Positions 1 through 7,518 of a DNA stretch of 64,000 nucleotides are shown one piece after another. A program made the position numbers and the translations under genes. The notes under the pieces are model-generated. The model worked only from the letters and a program-made list of their open reading frames with translations. It was not told where the DNA came from and ran no database searches. How positions within the stretch are numbered: position 1 is the stretch's first letter; each line of letters starts with the position of its first letter. The DNA is taken from contig NZ_QLSV01000011.1 in assembly GCF_003268815.1 (NCBI RefSeq), positions 1 to 64,000 on the forward strand, read 5' to 3'. The stretch comes from Flavobacterium lacus. GTDB lineage: Bacteria; Bacteroidota; Bacteroidia; Flavobacteriales; Flavobacteriaceae.

Positions 1-160
1 CTCGATTAGCCTTACTCTCTCTTTTTTTTCGATTAAACATTACTGTCTAATCGTGCTGTCAATTCAATATGTCTATGAACGTGTCTTCTTGTTTTAAACT
101 GAACTTGTTTCAGTTTCTTATATAACCCTACAATTAAAATCGTAGACTAGCTATCTAAGC
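1..160 (-). other. Probable leader of an rRNA operon lying beyond the left edge
   Basis: Non-coding stretch read on the minus strand. It contains an AT-rich helix (AAACTGAAAC/GTTTCAGTTT-like) followed by GTTCATAGACATATTG, which resembles the boxA-like antitermination element seen ahead of Bacteroidota rRNA genes. It lies directly downstream of three tandem strong promoters. No mature 16S sequence is inside the window, so the rRNA gene itself is inferred. A different stable RNA operon is possible. Confidence 0.5.
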
Positions 161-165
161 GGGTG

Positions 166-195
166 CAAAAGTACAACTTCTTTTTGATTAGGCAA
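166..195 (-). promoter_or_regulatory. Bacteroidota promoter, proximal of three in tandem
   Basis: On the minus strand the -33 TTG (193-195) is separated by 19 bases from TACTTTTG (166-173), an exact match to the Bacteroidota vegetative promoter TTG-N19-TAnnTTTG. The following CACCCGC also follows the tRNA promoter at 6080-6110. Confidence 0.8.
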
Positions 196-264
196 GCTTT
201 TCGAAAAAAAAATTTATTTTCTTTTTTTTACTCTCCTAATCCCAGTTTTGTCGCTTGCGGAGGG

Positions 265-296
265 CAAAGATACTACTCTTTTACTTCTCCTTCCAA
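265..296 (-). promoter_or_regulatory. Bacteroidota promoter, middle of three in tandem
   Basis: The minus strand reads TATCTTTG at 265-272, with a TTG at 294-296 (spacing 21 bases). It sits about 100 bases from each neighbouring promoter and reads in the same direction. Confidence 0.6.
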
Positions 297-357
297 ATCT
301 TTTTATAGATTTTTTTTAACTCCAATTTTCTACAGAACGTCGCTCTCAATGCGGGTG

Positions 358-387
358 CAAAAGTAGTACTCTTTTTGGGCTTTCCAA
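358..387 (-). promoter_or_regulatory. Bacteroidota promoter, distal of three in tandem
   Basis: The minus strand has TTG (385-387), 19 bases, then TACTTTTG (358-365) followed by CACCCGC. Core and flanks are nearly the same as in the proximal copy at 166-195, so the promoter unit looks duplicated. Three stacked promoters fit a heavily transcribed rRNA operon. Confidence 0.75.
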
Positions 388-395
388 ATCTTTTT

Positions 396-613
396 TAAAC
401 TCTTTTTGAAAGTTTTTTTTAATGTGCTGGTTGTGAGATGGAAATGGAGAAAGTTTTTTTTTGTTTCAAGTTTCAGGTTTCAAGTTTTGCCCGCCAAGGC
501 GGGAGATTGCTTCGCCAGTTCGCTATCGCTCGTGTCCTATTTCGACTTCGTCTTCTTGCGGAATGACAAAACTGAGACTGCGACTGATGACTGGATAATG
601 CTTACTGACTACT
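396..613. repeat. Intergenic repeat patchwork (GTTTCAA words, GC palindrome, REP-like)
   Basis: This gap carries a period-7 run (GTTTCAA, GTTTCAG, GTTTCAA) near 471-495 and a palindrome CCCGCCAAGGCGGG near 490-504. It continues into GAGATTGCTTCGCC and later CGGAATGACAAAA, which resemble the dispersed 'gattgcttcg...cgcaatgac' family common in bacterial intergenic DNA. No credible protein is encoded; the reading frame through it has repeat-like composition. Confidence 0.6.
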
Positions 614-770
614 GCTCCCCTAGCCCCGATTGCAATGGAAAGCCTTGTAAAGTATTGTTGTATTTTTTCTTGGCAAAAAAAAGCGACCAACGGAAGCTCT
701 TTTTTGGCAAGAAAAAAACAACAAGACGAACAAGCTTGGAATGGAAAGCGGGAAATAGCTTCTGAAAAAT
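614..770 (+). ncRNA. Structured repeat RNA element, copy 1
   Basis: This element shares an ordered set of conserved blocks with 52237-52390: GCTCCCCTAGCCC, GATTGCARTGGAAAGCC, AGCGACCAA, a long arm, CTTGGAAYGRAAAGC and ATAGCTTCTGAAAAA. The outer strands pair (CCCG with CGGG). The central arm pairs with its own partner across the AGCGACCAA apex. The arms differ in sequence between the two copies yet stay complementary, which indicates selection on RNA structure. It ends about 25 bases before the thrS promoter and is probably independent of it. It may belong to a known flavobacterial family such as Flavo-1, which I cannot verify. Confidence 0.6.
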
Positions 771-795
771 GTTGTTTTAATATTACCTATATATA

Positions 796-826
796 TTGTG
801 TGGGATTTTGTAATCTTATATATTTG
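796..826 (+). promoter_or_regulatory. Promoter of the thrS-infC-rpmI-rplT operon
   Basis: TTG (796-798), 20 bases, then TATATTTG (819-826) matches the Bacteroidota consensus. Transcription would begin about 14 bases ahead of the thrS ATG, leaving a very short leader. Confidence 0.75.
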
Positions 827-846
827 CAGTCCATAAAAATTTAGGC

Positions 847-2793
847 ATGATAAAAATTAGTTTACCTGACGGTTCGGTTAAGGAGTTTGAGAAGAATTCG
901 ACTCCGATGGATGTTGCGAGAAGTATTAGTGAAGGTTTGGCGAGAAATGTGATTTCTGCGTCATATAACAACACTATTGTGGAAACGACGACGGAATTGA
1001 CCACGGATGGTTCACTCCTATTATATACGTGGAATGACAAAGAAGGCAAAAAGGCTTTTTGGCATTCGACTTCGCACGTAATGGCTCAAGTTTTGGAGGA
1101 GCAATATCCGGGAATTAAGTTAACGCTTGGGCCGGCGATTGATAATGGATTTTATTATGACGTAGATTTTGGTGATACGAAAATCACGGAAGCCGATTTT
1201 AAAGCCATTGAAGATAGAATTTTAGAAGTTTCGAGAGAAAAGCACGAGTTTAAAATGCGTGCGGTTTCGAAAGCGGAGGCATTGGAAGTTTATAAAAATA
1301 ATGAATATAAGACGGAATTAATTTCGAATTTAGAAGACGGAACGATTACGTTTTGTGATCACGCTAACTTTTTTGATTTGTGTCGTGGTGGTCATATTCC
1401 GAATACGGGATTGATTAAGGCGATGAAAATTATGAGTGTTGCCGGTGCCTATTGGCGTGGTGATGAGAAGAACAAGCAGTTGACTCGCGTTTATGGTATT
1501 TCGTTTCCGAAGCAAAAGGAATTGACAGAATATTTGGAATTATTGGAAGAAGCCAAACGCAGAGATCACAGAAAATTAGGAAAAGAGTTGGATTTATTTG
1601 CTTTTTCGCAAAAAGTGGGTCAAGGTTTGCCGTTATGGTTACCAAAAGGTGCTGCTTTGCGTGATCGTTTGGAGCAATTTTTGAAAAAAGCTCAGAAGAA
1701 AGCGGGTTACGAGCAAGTGGTTACGCCTCATATTGGTCAGAAAGAGTTATATGTCACTTCCGGACATTATGCGAAATATGGTGCGGATAGTTTTCAGCCG
1801 ATTCACACGCCAGCAGAGGGTGAAGAGTTTTTGTTGAAGCCAATGAATTGTCCGCATCACTGTGAAATTTATAACACAAGACCGTGGAGTTATAAAGATT
1901 TACCGAAGCGTTATGCTGAATTTGGAACGGTTTATCGTTACGAACAAAGTGGTGAATTGCATGGATTGACACGAGTTCGCGGATTTACGCAAGATGATGC
2001 ACACATTTTTTGTACACCGGATCAATTGGACAGCGAGTTTAAAAAAGTAATTGATTTGGTTTTGTATGTTTTCAGTTCGTTAGGATTTGAGAATTTTACG
2101 GCTCAGATTTCGTTGAGAGATCAAGAGAACCGAGAAAAATATATTGGTAGCGATGAAAATTGGGAAAAAGCAGAAAATGCTATCATCAATGCTGCTCGGG
2201 ACAAAGGTTTAAACACGGTTGTAGAATATGGTGAAGCCGCTTTTTACGGTCCGAAATTAGACTTTATGGTCAAAGATGCTTTGGGAAGACAATGGCAATT
2301 GGGAACCATTCAAGTAGATTATAATTTACCCGAACGTTTTGAATTGAGTTACAAAGGAGCGGACAATGAAATGCATCGTCCAGTTATGATTCACCGAGCA
2401 CCGTTTGGTTCGATGGAGCGATTTATTGCCATTTTATTGGAACATACAGCAGGAAATTTCCCACTATGGTTGATGCCAGAGCAAGCTATAATCTTGTCTT
2501 TAAGTGAGAAATATGAAAATTATGCCGAAAAAGTTTTAACTTTGCTAGAAAATCACGAAATTCGCGGCCTGATTGACAACCGCAATGAGACAATTGGCAA
2601 GAAAATAAGGGATGCGGAAGTGAAGAAAATTCCGTTTATGATCATTGTTGGTGACGAAGAAGAGAAGAACGGCACGATTTCTGTAAGAAGACACGGCCAA
2701 GAAGGAAAAGGAAATATCACGGTTACAGTTGACGAATTTGCTCGACTTGTAAACGAAGAAATAAGCAAGACATTAAAACCATTTGTAGTTTAA
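847..2793 (+). CDS. thrS: Threonine--tRNA ligase
   Basis: Charges tRNA-Thr with threonine in the cytoplasm. The 648 residues are the usual full length. An N-terminal TGS domain (about 1-62) is followed by the editing domain, which holds the HxxxH motif (HSTSH) and CRGGHIP. The class II catalytic core follows, then a C-terminal anticodon-binding domain (about 545-640). The three expected zinc ligands are present: Cys335 in MNCPHH, His386 in DDAHIF and His516 in MIHRAPFGS. The ATG lies about 20 bases after a strong promoter. infC, rpmI and rplT follow on the same strand, the usual translation-factor operon. Confidence 0.97.
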   Translation: MIKISLPDGSVKEFEKNSTPMDVARSISEGLARNVISASYNNTIVETTTELTTDGSLLLYTWNDKEGKKAFWHSTSHVMAQVLEEQYPGIKLTLGPAIDNGFYYDVDFGDTKITEADFKAIEDRILEVSREKHEFKMRAVSKAEALEVYKNNEYKTELISNLEDGTITFCDHANFFDLCRGGHIPNTGLIKAMKIMSVAGAYWRGDEKNKQLTRVYGISFPKQKELTEYLELLEEAKRRDHRKLGKELDLFAFSQKVGQGLPLWLPKGAALRDRLEQFLKKAQKKAGYEQVVTPHIGQKELYVTSGHYAKYGADSFQPIHTPAEGEEFLLKPMNCPHHCEIYNTRPWSYKDLPKRYAEFGTVYRYEQSGELHGLTRVRGFTQDDAHIFCTPDQLDSEFKKVIDLVLYVFSSLGFENFTAQISLRDQENREKYIGSDENWEKAENAIINAARDKGLNTVVEYGEAAFYGPKLDFMVKDALGRQWQLGTIQVDYNLPERFELSYKGADNEMHRPVMIHRAPFGSMERFIAILLEHTAGNFPLWLMPEQAIILSLSEKYENYAEKVLTLLENHEIRGLIDNRNETIGKKIRDAEVKKIPFMIIVGDEEEKNGTISVRRHGQEGKGNITVTVDEFARLVNEEISKTLKPFVV

Positions 2794-2810
2794 CTTAAAA
2801 ATTAAAAGTC

Positions 2811-3365
2811 ATAGCAATTAGAAACAACAGGGGATATCAACCCAGAGTAGAAAAAAAGGCAGCACACAGAATTAACAATTTAATTCGTGTTCCCGAAGTG
2901 CGATTGGTCGGTGAAAACATCGAGCCAGGGGTTTACAAAATTTCTGAAGCTTTACGTTTAGCGGAAGAATTTGAGGTGGATTTGGTAGAAATTTCTCCCA
3001 ATGCAGAGCCGCCGGTTTGTAAATTAATGGACTACGGTAAATTTATTTACGAGCAAAAGAAAAGAGATAAAATGCTCAAAGCCAAATCGACTCAAATTGT
3101 AGTGAAAGAAATTCGTTTCGGTCCTCAAACGGATGAGCATGACTATGAGTTTAAAAAGAAAAATGCTGAGAAATTCTTAAAAGAAGGAGCTAAATTAAAA
3201 GCTTTTGTATTCTTTAAAGGACGTTCGATTATTTATAAAGAACAAGGTCAAATTCTTTTGTTACGTTTGGCTCAAGATTTAGAAGATTTAGGAAAAGTGG
3301 AAGCTTTGCCTGTATTGGAAGGAAAGCGAATGATTATGTATCTCGCTCCGAAGAAGAAGAAGTAA
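2811..3365 (+). CDS. infC: Translation initiation factor IF-3, non-AUG start
   Basis: IF-3 binds the 30S subunit and checks the initiator tRNA-start codon pairing. The open frame extends upstream of the first ATG/GTG codon and encodes a typical flavobacterial N-terminus ([14 protein letters not shown]). The frame closes with a stop at 2796 and contains no ATG. Start choice is therefore ATA at 2811 ([10 protein letters not shown], 184 residues), with ATT at 2817 as the alternative. Rare AUU-type starts on infC are known to let IF-3 repress its own translation, so a non-AUG start fits. A GTG at 2898 would remove 29 conserved residues and is unlikely. Confidence 0.9.
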   Translation: MAIRNNRGYQPRVEKKAAHRINNLIRVPEVRLVGENIEPGVYKISEALRLAEEFEVDLVEISPNAEPPVCKLMDYGKFIYEQKKRDKMLKAKSTQIVVKEIRFGPQTDEHDYEFKKKNAEKFLKEGAKLKAFVFFKGRSIIYKEQGQILLLRLAQDLEDLGKVEALPVLEGKRMIMYLAPKKKK

Positions 3366-3445
3366 GTTGCTGAGCAACTGAGGTTCTGAGTTGCTGAGAT
3401 TAAACTCAGTTAATTAGTGCCTTAGCCACTGAGAAACTAAAAAAT
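3366..3445. repeat. Degenerate 8-base repeats between infC and rpmI
   Basis: A run of imperfect 8-base words of the type GTTGCTGA, GCAACTGA, GGTTCTGA, GTTGCTGA drifts into GTGCCTTA, GCCACTGA, GAAACTAA. The same word family appears on the opposite side of the window at 49750-49786. No coding or terminator function is evident; it lies inside an operon. Confidence 0.6.
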
Positions 3446-3483
3446 AAGTAAGTAAGTTGAATCACAAATAAATTTGGGAAATT

Positions 3484-3681
3484 ATGCCTAAAATGAAAAC
3501 AAAATCCAGTGCTAAGAAGCGATTCAAAGTAACTGGCTCTGGAAAAATCAAGAGAAAGCACGCTTTTAAAAGTCACATTTTGACTAAAAAATCTAAAAAG
3601 CGTAAATTAGCTTTAACTCATTCGACTTTGGTTCACAAAACCGATGAGAAAAGCATTAAACAACAATTAAGGATTATATAA
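3484..3681 (+). CDS. rpmI: 50S ribosomal protein L35
   Basis: Small basic 65-residue protein of the large ribosomal subunit. The N-terminus [20 protein letters not shown] and the following [15 protein letters not shown] are diagnostic of L35. It lies between infC and rplT as in most bacteria. The start is the only sensible ATG. Confidence 0.97.
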   Translation: MPKMKTKSSAKKRFKVTGSGKIKRKHAFKSHILTKKSKKRKLALTHSTLVHKTDEKSIKQQLRII

Positions 3682-3780
3682 TTGTATTAAGATTTGAGTA
3701 TTAAGTATTAAGACTTTAGTATTAGGACCTTAAACTTGAATCCTAAAATAATTAAATTCTTTAGGTTAAAAATTATTTAA
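3682..3780. repeat. ATTAAG-type degenerate repeats ahead of rplT
   Basis: The sequence repeats words such as GTATTAAG, ATTAAGTA, TTAAGACT and TTAGTATTAGGAC with slight drift, like the short-period repeats elsewhere in the window. There is no coding potential. Confidence 0.45.
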
Positions 3781-3794
3781 TAACCTTGGAGTAT

Positions 3795-3829
3795 GGCCGA
3801 TAAGTTCCCTTGATTAAATTCGGGACGCC
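3795..3829 (+). promoter_or_regulatory. Possible RNA hairpin leader upstream of rplT
   Basis: GGC (3795-3797) and GTTCCC can pair with GGGAC and GCC (ending 3829) across an AT-rich loop, 23 bases before the rplT ATG. L20 represses its own operon in several bacteria by binding an mRNA fold. This gap and the hairpin could serve that purpose, but pairing alone is weak evidence. Confidence 0.3.
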
Positions 3830-3852
3830 TGCTACAAAAAAACAAGAAAATT

Positions 3853-4197
3853 ATGCCAAGATCAGTAAATTCGGTTGCTAAAAGAGCACGAAGAAAAAAA
3901 GTATTAAAGCAAGCCAAAGGTTTCTTTGGTAGACGTAAAAACGTTTGGACGGTTGCTAAAAACGCGGTTGAAAAAGCCATGGTTTATGCTTACCGTGACA
4001 GAAGACAGAACAAAAGAAACTTCCGTTCGTTATGGATCATGCGTATTAACGCTGGTGCTCGTTTGGAAGGAATGAGTTATTCTCAATTTATCGGAAAAGT
4101 GAAATCTAACGGTATCGAATTGAACCGTAAAGTGCTTGCTGATTTAGCAATGAATCATCCGGAAGCTTTTAAAGCAATTTTGAATAAAGTAAAATAA
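3853..4197 (+). CDS. rplT: 50S ribosomal protein L20
   Basis: L20 binds 23S rRNA early in 50S assembly. The 114 residues are normal length. The N-terminus [20 protein letters not shown], the FFGRRKNVW stretch and the [15 protein letters not shown] block are characteristic. It is the last gene of the thrS operon, followed by a rho-independent terminator. Confidence 0.97.
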   Translation: MPRSVNSVAKRARRKKVLKQAKGFFGRRKNVWTVAKNAVEKAMVYAYRDRRQNKRNFRSLWIMRINAGARLEGMSYSQFIGKVKSNGIELNRKVLADLAMNHPEAFKAILNKVK

Positions 4198-4234
4198 ACG
4201 TTTTAACAATCCGATTTTAACTTACTTATATAGA

Positions 4235-4267
4235 AAAGAGTTGTCTGAAAAGGCAGCTCTTTTTTTA
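4235..4267 (+). terminator. Rho-independent terminator after rplT
   Basis: AGAGTTGTC pairs with GGCAGCTCT across a TGAAAA loop, followed by a run of T. It closes the thrS-infC-rpmI-rplT unit. Confidence 0.85.
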
Positions 4268-4307
4268 TTATCTTTATAGGATATTATTCTCTTTAAAATC
4301 TCAACGT

Positions 4308-4880
4308 ATGTTACGAGTAACTTTAGGCTCTGTTTTGGTAATTATCACGATGTTACTTGTTCCTTCGGTAGAAAAGGCGTTGTTTTTCTTACCACTCATT
4401 TTTGCACTTTCAGTAAGTTTAGCAAATACTGACAAACTCAAACTAAACAAAGCTTTGGGCATTGTTTTAAGTGTTGGCCAAAGCTATTTGGTTTTTCTGG
4501 GATTAGCTATTGTAATTTACTTTTTTGATGAGTGGATTCAAAACATTTCCAATGGCGATAGTTCAGAGATAGAAGGCGTAGCATTGATAACAATTGGTGG
4601 TTATTTAGCAGCATTGTTGCTATTTTACTTCTACTCGTTTTTGTTTAAAGTAATCGATTTTAAATTTAGTTTTTGGGCAATCAGTCTATGCCACACACTA
4701 GTTGTAATTGTGATGTTTGTTTTTTCTAAAAATGAATATCTTCAATTTGGTGTAGAAAAATTTCCTGCCTATTTGATTTCTTGGTGCATTTTTATAAGCT
4801 TAGCTTACAGTATTTCGCTCAATCGAGAGCTATTCTATAAATCATCAAAAATAATAACTAGCGAGTCTGAAAACGTTTAA
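4308..4880 (+). CDS. Hypothetical six-helix membrane protein
   Basis: I do not recognise a family. The 190-residue protein has about six hydrophobic segments (roughly residues 3-20, 25-41, 50-72, 90-113, 120-141, 152-170) and a short polar tail. It stands alone between the rplT terminator and the phosphoribosyltransferase gene. Composition matches its neighbours. No catalytic motif is visible. Confidence 0.75.
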   Translation: MLRVTLGSVLVIITMLLVPSVEKALFFLPLIFALSVSLANTDKLKLNKALGIVLSVGQSYLVFLGLAIVIYFFDEWIQNISNGDSSEIEGVALITIGGYLAALLLFYFYSFLFKVIDFKFSFWAISLCHTLVVIVMFVFSKNEYLQFGVEKFPAYLISWCIFISLAYSISLNRELFYKSSKIITSESENV

Positions 4881-4999
4881 ATAATGGTGCTTTACTTTTA
4901 AATTCAAGAAAAATAATTAATTTGGATATCGAAATTTCACTGGTAAAAATGTTTTTAGGATATACTTAAACTTTCTATCTTTGATAAAAATAAAAACCC

Positions 5000-5500
5000 A
5001 TGCCGCAAATTACTATTCTTTCACATCAGGAAATTGAGCATAAAATTAAACGAATTGCTTATCAAATCTACGAAACATTTGTGGATGAAGAAGAAATTAT
5101 TCTTGCCGGAATTGCCAAAAATGGGTATATTTTTGCAGAAAAATTAGCGGTAGAATTGAGCAAAATCTCAACAATAAAGATTGCATTGTGCGAAGTTTAT
5201 ATTGACAAACATAATCCTTTTAAACCAATAACTACTTCCCTTTCGAAAGAAAATTATAAAAACAAAGGTATAATTTTGGTTGATGATGTTTTAAACTCAG
5301 GCACAACATTGGTTTATGGTGTGAAGCACTTCTTAGATGTTCCGTTAAAAAAATTCAAAACGGCTGTTTTAGTTGACAGAAATCACAAAAAATATCCGGT
5401 GAAAGTTGATTTTAAGGGGATTTCACTTTCCACATCCTTACAAGAACACGTGCAAGTGGTTTTTGAAAAAGAAAACAGTTTTGCTTATTTAAGCAACTAA
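5000..5500 (+). CDS. Phosphoribosyltransferase family protein
   Basis: Type I phosphoribosyltransferase fold. The PRPP-binding loop IILVDDVLNSGTTL is at about residues 91-104, with the two acidic residues that coordinate PRPP-magnesium. The family includes hypoxanthine and PyrR-like proteins. At 166 residues it is close to PyrR in size, but the base it uses cannot be told from sequence. Its last 12 bases overlap the tail of aroK on the opposite strand. TATCTTTG at 4976-4983 could be its -7 element. Confidence 0.85.
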   Translation: MPQITILSHQEIEHKIKRIAYQIYETFVDEEEIILAGIAKNGYIFAEKLAVELSKISTIKIALCEVYIDKHNPFKPITTSLSKENYKNKGIILVDDVLNSGTTLVYGVKHFLDVPLKKFKTAVLVDRNHKKYPVKVDFKGISLSTSLQEHVQVVFEKENSFAYLSN

Positions 5501-6010
5501 TTTTTTAATTTCTTCCACCACCTCTTCAATTGATTTTCCATCAGTAGAAATAATATGTTTTGCTTGATGGTAATAAAAACTTCGATCGAACAAATGCTTG
5601 GCGATAAATTCTTTTAACTCTTCCTCGCTCATTTCTGCAATGATTGGCCTACCTGATTTGTTTTTGCTCAAACGCCTATAAAGCTCTTCTATGGAAGTTT
5701 TTAAATAAATCGATATGACATCTTCATTTTGTAAAAAAAGATGATTATTGGCATAGCAGGGTGTGCCTCCTCCCAGACTTAAAATAAATTCATCATTTGA
5801 ATGAATAATTTTTTTAAAAACTTCATGTTCAAGTTTCCTAAAGTAAAGTTCTCCTTTGGTTTTAAAGATAGAACTAATTGATAAATTTTGTTCATTTTCA
5901 ATCAAAACATCTAAATCAAAATGTGTTTTTCGCAAAACATTTGATAGCTTAGAAGCAATTATGGTCTTTCCCGATCCCATGTATCCAAGTAGAATAATTT
6001 TTTTTTGCAT
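5489..6010 (-). CDS. aroK: Shikimate kinase
   Basis: Phosphorylates shikimate in chorismate synthesis. The 173-residue protein has the P-loop GYMGSGKT at 9-16, the shikimate-binding FDLD (Asp34) and Arg58, the GGGTP motif at 80-84 and the lid arginine in KSGRP. All catalytic positions are intact. It converges on the phosphoribosyltransferase gene with a 12-base overlap of the two 3' ends. Confidence 0.93.
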   Translation of the reverse strand: MQKKIILLGYMGSGKTIIASKLSNVLRKTHFDLDVLIENEQNLSISSIFKTKGELYFRKLEHEVFKKIIHSNDEFILSLGGGTPCYANNHLFLQNEDVISIYLKTSIEELYRRLSKNKSGRPIIAEMSEEELKEFIAKHLFDRSFYYHQAKHIISTDGKSIEEVVEEIKKLVA

Positions 6011-6079
6011 AATAAATCCTTGTATAATAAGGCGTTAAGAAAGAATAAATTAAAAAAGCAAATTTAAGACAAATTTGCT

Positions 6080-6110
6080 TTGAAAAATTAATAATAAGAC
6101 CGTATATTTG
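6080..6110 (+). promoter_or_regulatory. Promoter of the tRNA cluster
   Basis: TTG (6080-6082), 20 bases, then TATATTTG (6103-6110), followed by CACCCGC as at the putative rRNA promoters. The first tRNA begins 26 bases downstream. Confidence 0.8.
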
Positions 6111-6135
6111 CACCCGCATTCAAGAAATTGCATTT

Positions 6136-6208
6136 GACTCGATAGCTCAGTTGGTAGAGCACATCACTTTTAATGATGGGGTCCTGGGTTCGAGCCCCAG
6201 TCGGGTCA
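6136..6208 (+). tRNA. tRNA-Lys (anticodon TTT), copy 1
   Basis: A 73-base cloverleaf. The acceptor stem GACTCGA pairs with TCGGGTC and the discriminator is A. The anticodon loop is CTTTTAA (anticodon TTT) and the T loop GTTCGAG is canonical. CCA is not encoded. Confidence 0.97.
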
Positions 6209-6233
6209 CAATTTTTTATTTCAAGATGCAATT

Positions 6234-6306
6234 GACTCGATAGCTCAGTTGGTAGAGCACATCACTTTTAATGATGGGGTCCTGGGTTCGAGCCCCAGTC
6301 GGGTCA
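6234..6306 (+). tRNA. tRNA-Lys (anticodon TTT), copy 2
   Basis: All 73 bases are identical to the copy at 6136-6208, with a 25-base spacer. This is a tandem duplication that raises gene dosage for the AAA/AAG codons frequent in this AT-rich genome. Confidence 0.97.
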
Positions 6307-6343
6307 CTTCAAAAGACGTTGCGTGCAACGTCTTTACTTTTTT

Positions 6344-6425
6344 GGCCACGTGGAGAAATTGGTAGACTCGCCATCTTGAGGGGGTGGTGTCGCAAGACGT
6401 GTCAGTTCGAATCTGATCGTGGTCA
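6344..6425 (+). tRNA. tRNA-Leu (anticodon GAG)
   Basis: An 82-base class II tRNA. The acceptor GGCCACG pairs with CGTGGTC. The anticodon stem CCATC/GGTGG encloses TTGAGGG (anticodon GAG). The variable arm TGTCGCAAGACGT is typical of leucine tRNAs and the T loop is GTTCGAA. Confidence 0.96.
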
Positions 6426-6429
6426 CTTT

Positions 6430-6482
6430 AAAATCCTAAAAACTGATTGTTTTTATAAAAACAATGTGTTTTTAGGATTTTT
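6430..6482 (+). terminator. Terminator of the tRNA cluster
   Basis: A long hairpin: AAAATCCTAAAAAC pairs with GTTTTTAGGATTTT around an inner ATTGTTTTT/AAAAACAAT stem, and ends in T residues. Confidence 0.85.
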
Positions 6483-6577
6483 CATTTTAAAAAAGGAGAT
6501 ATTGTAAGTATTATAGTCGATATTCAATAAAAAATAAAAAATAAACGTAAAAAGAATTATTTTCTATCATAATTCAC

Positions 6578-6585
6578 TACTTTTG
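6578..6585 (+). promoter_or_regulatory. -7 element of the carotenoid operon
   Basis: TACTTTTG matches the -7 consensus, but there is no TTG at the expected -33 position. That fits a promoter controlled by a regulator. The element lies 21 bases before the regulator ATG at 6607. It also rules out the TTG codon at 6583 as a start, because that codon lies inside the -7 box. Confidence 0.6.
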
Positions 6586-6606
6586 TTTAAGCAAAACAAC
6601 AAAAAG

Positions 6607-7503
6607 ATGAACAATGTAAAAAATGTTTTTAGCATAAAAGACCTTGAAAATTTATCAGGGATTAAGGCTCATACAATTAGGATTTGGGAAAAAAGATATA
6701 ATGTTCTTGAACCTATGCGTACAGACACTAACATTCGTTACTATGATTTACCTGCACTTCAAAGGTTATTAAATATAACATTGTTGCATAATCACGGCTA
6801 TAAAATATCGAAAATATCAAAACTAACTCCTGACAAGTTAACCATTCTTGTGAGAGAAATTGTTAATGAAAAAAGTGTAAAACATCACGCCATTAATGCT
6901 TTTAAGATGGCAATGATGAATTTTGACCAAACCCTTTTTTTTAACACTTACAGTAATTTACTTTCTGAAAAATCTTTCAGAGAGATTTTTTTCGAAATAT
7001 TCATACCCCTTATGAATGAAATTGGTTTGCTTTGGCAATCTGAAACCATATCACCAGCTCATGAACATTTCATTAGTTATTTAATAAAACAAAAACTTTT
7101 GGTTAATACCGAAAAAATACAAGTTTTAGAACCCACGAAGGATGACCGGGTTTTTGTTCTTTATCTTCCGTCGAATGAAATTCACGAATTAGGTTTAATG
7201 TATTTAAATTATGAAATTATACTAAATGGCTACAAAACAATTTATTTAGGTGAAAGCGTGCCGATTGAAAGCCTAAGAGATATAAAGAAATATTTTGATA
7301 AAGTAACCTATGTATCTTATATGACAGTTGAGCCTAACAAAGATGAAATTAACAACTATTTAAAACAAATCGAAGAAGAAATATTGGAGGATGGTCAATC
7401 AGAACTTTGGACAATTGGCCGAATAACTGAATACATAAAACCCGATCTTTTTAAAAATGTTAGAGTCTTTAATTCTATTTTAGAAATTTCGAACAACCTA
7501 TAA
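6607..7503 (+). CDS. MerR-family CarH/LitR-like B12-binding regulator
   Basis: The 298-residue protein has an N-terminal MerR helix-turn-helix (IKDLENLSGIKAHTIRIWEK...) and a C-terminal cobalamin-binding region. The W-x9-EH signature that covers the upper face of adenosylcobalamin in CarH is intact (Trp143, Glu153, His154). The E-x-H-x-x-G motif is present as EIHELG, giving a candidate lower axial ligand at His193. CarH proteins repress carotenoid genes in the dark and release DNA when light breaks the cobalt-carbon bond. The gene lies 15 bases upstream of crtI in the same direction. Light control here is inferred from these residues and the context. ATG 6607 was chosen over the upstream TTG because of the promoter. 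Confidence 0.85.
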   Translation: MNNVKNVFSIKDLENLSGIKAHTIRIWEKRYNVLEPMRTDTNIRYYDLPALQRLLNITLLHNHGYKISKISKLTPDKLTILVREIVNEKSVKHHAINAFKMAMMNFDQTLFFNTYSNLLSEKSFREIFFEIFIPLMNEIGLLWQSETISPAHEHFISYLIKQKLLVNTEKIQVLEPTKDDRVFVLYLPSNEIHELGLMYLNYEIILNGYKTIYLGESVPIESLRDIKKYFDKVTYVSYMTVEPNKDEINNYLKQIEEEILEDGQSELWTIGRITEYIKPDLFKNVRVFNSILEISNNL

Positions 7504-7518
7504 TTTTTTTTAGAAAAA

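Noticed and set aside
163..366. Plus-strand frame across the three promoters
   Set aside because: It lies on the putative rRNA promoter region, has repeat-like Phe/Ser/Lys composition and no start signal. The minus-strand promoters explain the sequence better.
406..765. Plus-strand frame over the repeat patchwork and structured RNA
   Set aside because: The conserved blocks pair as RNA and recur at 52237-52390, where the frame is not kept. Not a protein gene.
6583..6606. TTG start for the MerR-type regulator
   Set aside because: The codon lies inside the -7 promoter element TACTTTTG (6578-6585), so it would not be transcribed. ATG 6607 is used.
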